This document shows positions 5,624 to 7,664 of a DNA stretch of 7,664 nucleotides, piece after piece. The DNA is from Methanosarcinaceae archaeon UBA470 (GTDB taxonomy: Archaea > Halobacteriota > Methanosarcinia > Methanosarcinales > Methanosarcinaceae). The notes under the pieces were generated by a model that saw nothing but the letters and a program-made list of their open reading frames with translations, did not search any database and had not been told where the DNA came from. Position 1 is the stretch's first letter, and the number at the start of each line of letters is the position of its first letter. The DNA lies in contig DAKU01000156.1 of NCBI GenBank assembly GCA_002508425.1, positions 2,665 through 10,328 on the forward strand, read 5' to 3'. Position numbers and translations under genes: made by a program.

Positions 5624-7432
5624 ATGAAAAGAACGGCACATATTGTTTTTACTTTTTTTATGATAATATTGCTAGTTTTTATTTATCCCAGCAGCGCATA
5701 TGATTTTCAGCATGAAGATATTTGGGTATATAAGGGCAGTTTTGAGCTTGGCCCTGGGGAGAAGGCTAGTATTGAAAGATACACCTTGAAGGTCTATAGC
5801 CTTGACCAGGAAGCTACAGAGCCATCTGCTGTGATCCTCGTATACAAGAACAATGACTTCAAAAAAGAGTATTATGTAGATGCAGGCCCCAACAGCCAGA
5901 AAATATATGACAATGATCTTAAGATCGAAATAACTGCTATTGCATCGGGAAAAATCTCTGTAGCTGTGTATGGGCATGAGTTTGAAAAGGTATGGGTGTT
6001 GTCAACATCTAAGGTCTCACTATCAAAAGGAGATGTGGTGCAGGATGGAGCCTATGCAATCTCATTGACAAACGTCTCCAGTAAAGAGGTGAATATCTCA
6101 GTTGCATCTCCATCCGGGAAGTATGAGAATTTGTTTGCTTTGCGGGACTACAAAAAATATGACAACGCATTCATGATCAGGCTGGTTTATATAAATACAG
6201 CCAAATCACAGGCATTTATTGAGACATACAGACCTGGAAAACCAGATGTGAATGTAGCTTTGTCTTCTTTAAATGATACTTTTGAAGCTGAAGAACCTGT
6301 TTCCTGCGTTCTGAGGCTAACCAACAATGGTACTTTGTCTCTAAGAGGGATCAAAATAGAGAACAAAGCTACTGAAGGTGTATTTAGTGAACAAACATTG
6401 TCATTGGATACTCTGACACCACTGCAAACAATGGCATTAGACTTGGGTCTTGAGGTCCCTGCTGCAGCAGCAGGAAGAACCATATCTGTCACCACAGAGG
6501 TATCGGGTAGTGATTACTTTGGAGATGCGTACCATGCAACCGATACTCAGGAGTTGTTTGTAGGACCTTACATATCCATAACTAAGGCAATCAATGGGAA
6601 TAAAAGTCTCTCTGGAAAAACTATTGCTTCCACACATGAACAACTAAAAGTCAACCTTAAACTGAAGAATACGAACGATATACCCATAAAATTAACAGTT
6701 ACCGATAGCGTACCGGAATCTTTTGAATTAGAAGGCACACAAAAGCTTGAGTGGGAGATGCAAATAGATCCTCATACTACAAACGAAGTTACTTATATTG
6801 TCAGCCCGAGCATCCCTGGTAATTTCACTTTAGGAAATGCCGTTGCTACCTGGAAAGATAATGGAAATATGTATGAAGTAACGGGCCTTGCCCCAGAGGT
6901 ATTAGTGAATGGTTCCTATGTAGTGGCAGAGAAGTCAGTGAGTAGCGAATATGCTATGGAAGGAGAAACTGTTGCTGTAACTGTGCAGATATCAAACAAA
7001 GGTGACGAAGAAGTTCAGATCAGTGCACATGACAATGTACACGCGGAAGCTGATATTATTAGTGGTAGCCCGGAGTGGTCGGGTAAACTTGCACCCGGAG
7101 AGATAGCCCAGCAAAGCTATGAGATTGTATTTTCAGAAGCCGGGGAATATACACTGCCTGAATTTGAGGTTGATTATACTGATAAACAGATGAAAGAAGT
7201 AACCGTTTACTCGCAGCAAGTAGAGATGTACATTGATAGGGAAGCTATAGATAAAGGAACTGATAAAGCTGAAGCTTCTAGCATTACTTCTACAGTACAG
7301 GAAACGCAGGCCAGTGAACTTACAAACGTGCAGGCTGCAGGTTTTCTTGCTTCTTCTTTTGTGGGATTGTTCTGTATTGTATCGATGATACCTGTAGCAG
7401 TGCTTTTTTTAATAAGAAAAGTATATAAATAA
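5624..7432 (+). CDS. Secreted, C-terminally membrane-anchored protein with Ig-like (CARDB/DUF11-like) domains
   Basis: I do not recognise a named family for this 602-residue protein, but its layout is clear. A Sec-type signal peptide (1-25, KR then a hydrophobic core, likely cut after PSSA) leads into a beta-rich N-terminal region (26-200). Three Ig-like domains of about 110 residues follow, roughly 208-313, 316-428 and 430-541. They show CARDB/DUF11-style strands such as CVLRLTNNGTLSLRGIKI and VTVQISNKGDEEVQI. A Ser/Thr-rich stalk (about 546-570) precedes a C-terminal span (about 572-598) with a basic tail (RKVYK), so most of the protein faces outside. Seven N-x-S/T sequons suggest glycosylation. 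The gene starts 1 base after the second permease stop, with AAGGT upstream, and is surely cotranscribed. It may be an extracytoplasmic partner or a client of the exporter or its fused protease; that is inference. Confidence 0.8.
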   Translation: MKRTAHIVFTFFMIILLVFIYPSSAYDFQHEDIWVYKGSFELGPGEKASIERYTLKVYSLDQEATEPSAVILVYKNNDFKKEYYVDAGPNSQKIYDNDLKIEITAIASGKISVAVYGHEFEKVWVLSTSKVSLSKGDVVQDGAYAISLTNVSSKEVNISVASPSGKYENLFALRDYKKYDNAFMIRLVYINTAKSQAFIETYRPGKPDVNVALSSLNDTFEAEEPVSCVLRLTNNGTLSLRGIKIENKATEGVFSEQTLSLDTLTPLQTMALDLGLEVPAAAAGRTISVTTEVSGSDYFGDAYHATDTQELFVGPYISITKAINGNKSLSGKTIASTHEQLKVNLKLKNTNDIPIKLTVTDSVPESFELEGTQKLEWEMQIDPHTTNEVTYIVSPSIPGNFTLGNAVATWKDNGNMYEVTGLAPEVLVNGSYVVAEKSVSSEYAMEGETVAVTVQISNKGDEEVQISAHDNVHAEADIISGSPEWSGKLAPGEIAQQSYEIVFSEAGEYTLPEFEVDYTDKQMKEVTVYSQQVEMYIDREAIDKGTDKAEASSITSTVQETQASELTNVQAAGFLASSFVGLFCIVSMIPVAVLFLIRKVYK

Positions 7433-7481
7433 TATATTAATAATAAGATATAGATATTTTAACCAAAATATGCTATGAGGA
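7422..7481 (+). promoter_or_regulatory. Probable promoter and ribosome site of the right-edge gene
   Basis: TATATAAAT (7422-7430) and AATATATTAA (7431-7440) are TATA-like and overlap the end of the Ig-like gene, predicting starts around 7450-7460. GAGGA (7477-7481) is a good Shine-Dalgarno 4 bases before ATG 7486. The 53-base gap shows no convincing terminator, so read-through from the ABC operon is also possible. Confidence 0.35.
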
Positions 7482-7485
7482 TACC

Positions 7486-7664
7486 ATGGACATTATGTAC
7501 TCCGCTTTCTCGCTGGTAATATTCGCCCTGCTGACATTGCTGGCGATCCTGCTCATGGTGTATGTATCTTCGGCAGTTGCGATACTTGCTCTTTTACTGG
7601 TTCCGATTATGGGCATTTTCATAATGCCTAATACTGCGCTGTCTTTCCTTGCTTTCAGGCATGT
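7486..7664 (+). CDS. Unrecognised hydrophobic membrane protein, N-terminal part (runs off right edge)
   Basis: From ATG 7486 the frame is open to the window edge, giving 59 complete codons. The peptide starts MDIMYSAFSLVIFALLTLL and is almost wholly hydrophobic, with about two membrane spans (residues 7-25 and 29-47) separated by almost no loop. The start is supported by GAGGA four bases upstream; an ATG at 7470 is in another frame and stops after two codons. The composition is more G+C rich than the spacer before it, as expected for coding sequence. No family motif is visible in this fragment, so I assign no function. It could be the last gene of the ABC operon or the first of a new unit. 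Confidence 0.6.
   Translation, partial: MDIMYSAFSLVIFALLTLLAILLMVYVSSAVAILALLLVPIMGIFIMPNTALSFLAFRH

Noticed and set aside
7404..7410. Seven-T run near the end of the Ig-like gene, considered as an archaeal terminator
   Set aside because: It lies inside the coding region, encoding part of the C-terminal membrane span, 19 bases before the stop codon.

Overview
The window looks like chromosomal DNA from a methanogenic archaeon of the Methanosarcinaceae type. This is an inference. It rests on AT-rich archaeal TATA boxes at roughly the expected distance from start codons, several genes with little or no leader, GGTGA/GAGG-type ribosome sites where sites exist, and the protein mix (bacteriohemerythrin, a MATE pump, an ABC-2 exporter with an Ig-like surface protein). 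The genus cannot be fixed from the sequence alone. No rRNA, tRNA, CRISPR array or insertion sequence was seen.

Left block (1-1191, minus strand): a MarR-family repressor followed, with an 8-base overlap, by a MATE multidrug efflux gene that runs off the left edge. A 27-base symmetric element (two TTGC-N4-GCAA palindromes) lies between the repressor's TATA box and its start codon. It is a strong candidate auto-operator, so this reads as a self-contained drug-responsive efflux operon. Divergent from it (1230-1682, plus strand) is a single bacteriohemerythrin gene with all seven di-iron ligands, ending in a hairpin plus T-rich terminator.

Central block (1710-7432): an ABC-2 export system split over two divergent transcripts. 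The ATPase is on the minus strand. On the plus strand are three tightly packed genes: a permease with a C-terminal PrsW-type intramembrane protease domain, a second permease (TTG start, 8-base overlap), and a secreted, C-terminally membrane-anchored protein with Ig-like/CARDB-like domains (1-base gap). Both transcripts appear to start from one perfectly palindromic 14-base TATA element at 2643-2656. The likely picture is an ATPase plus permease heterodimer in the cytoplasmic membrane, an intramembrane protease built into one permease, and an extracytoplasmic anchored protein as partner or substrate. The exported substrate is unknown.

Right edge (7486-7664): the start of an unrecognised, very hydrophobic membrane protein with its own Shine-Dalgarno and probably its own promoter.

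The most interesting items are the permease-PrsW fusion with its co-encoded anchored Ig-like protein, the shared symmetric TATA box, and the double palindrome at the MarR promoter.
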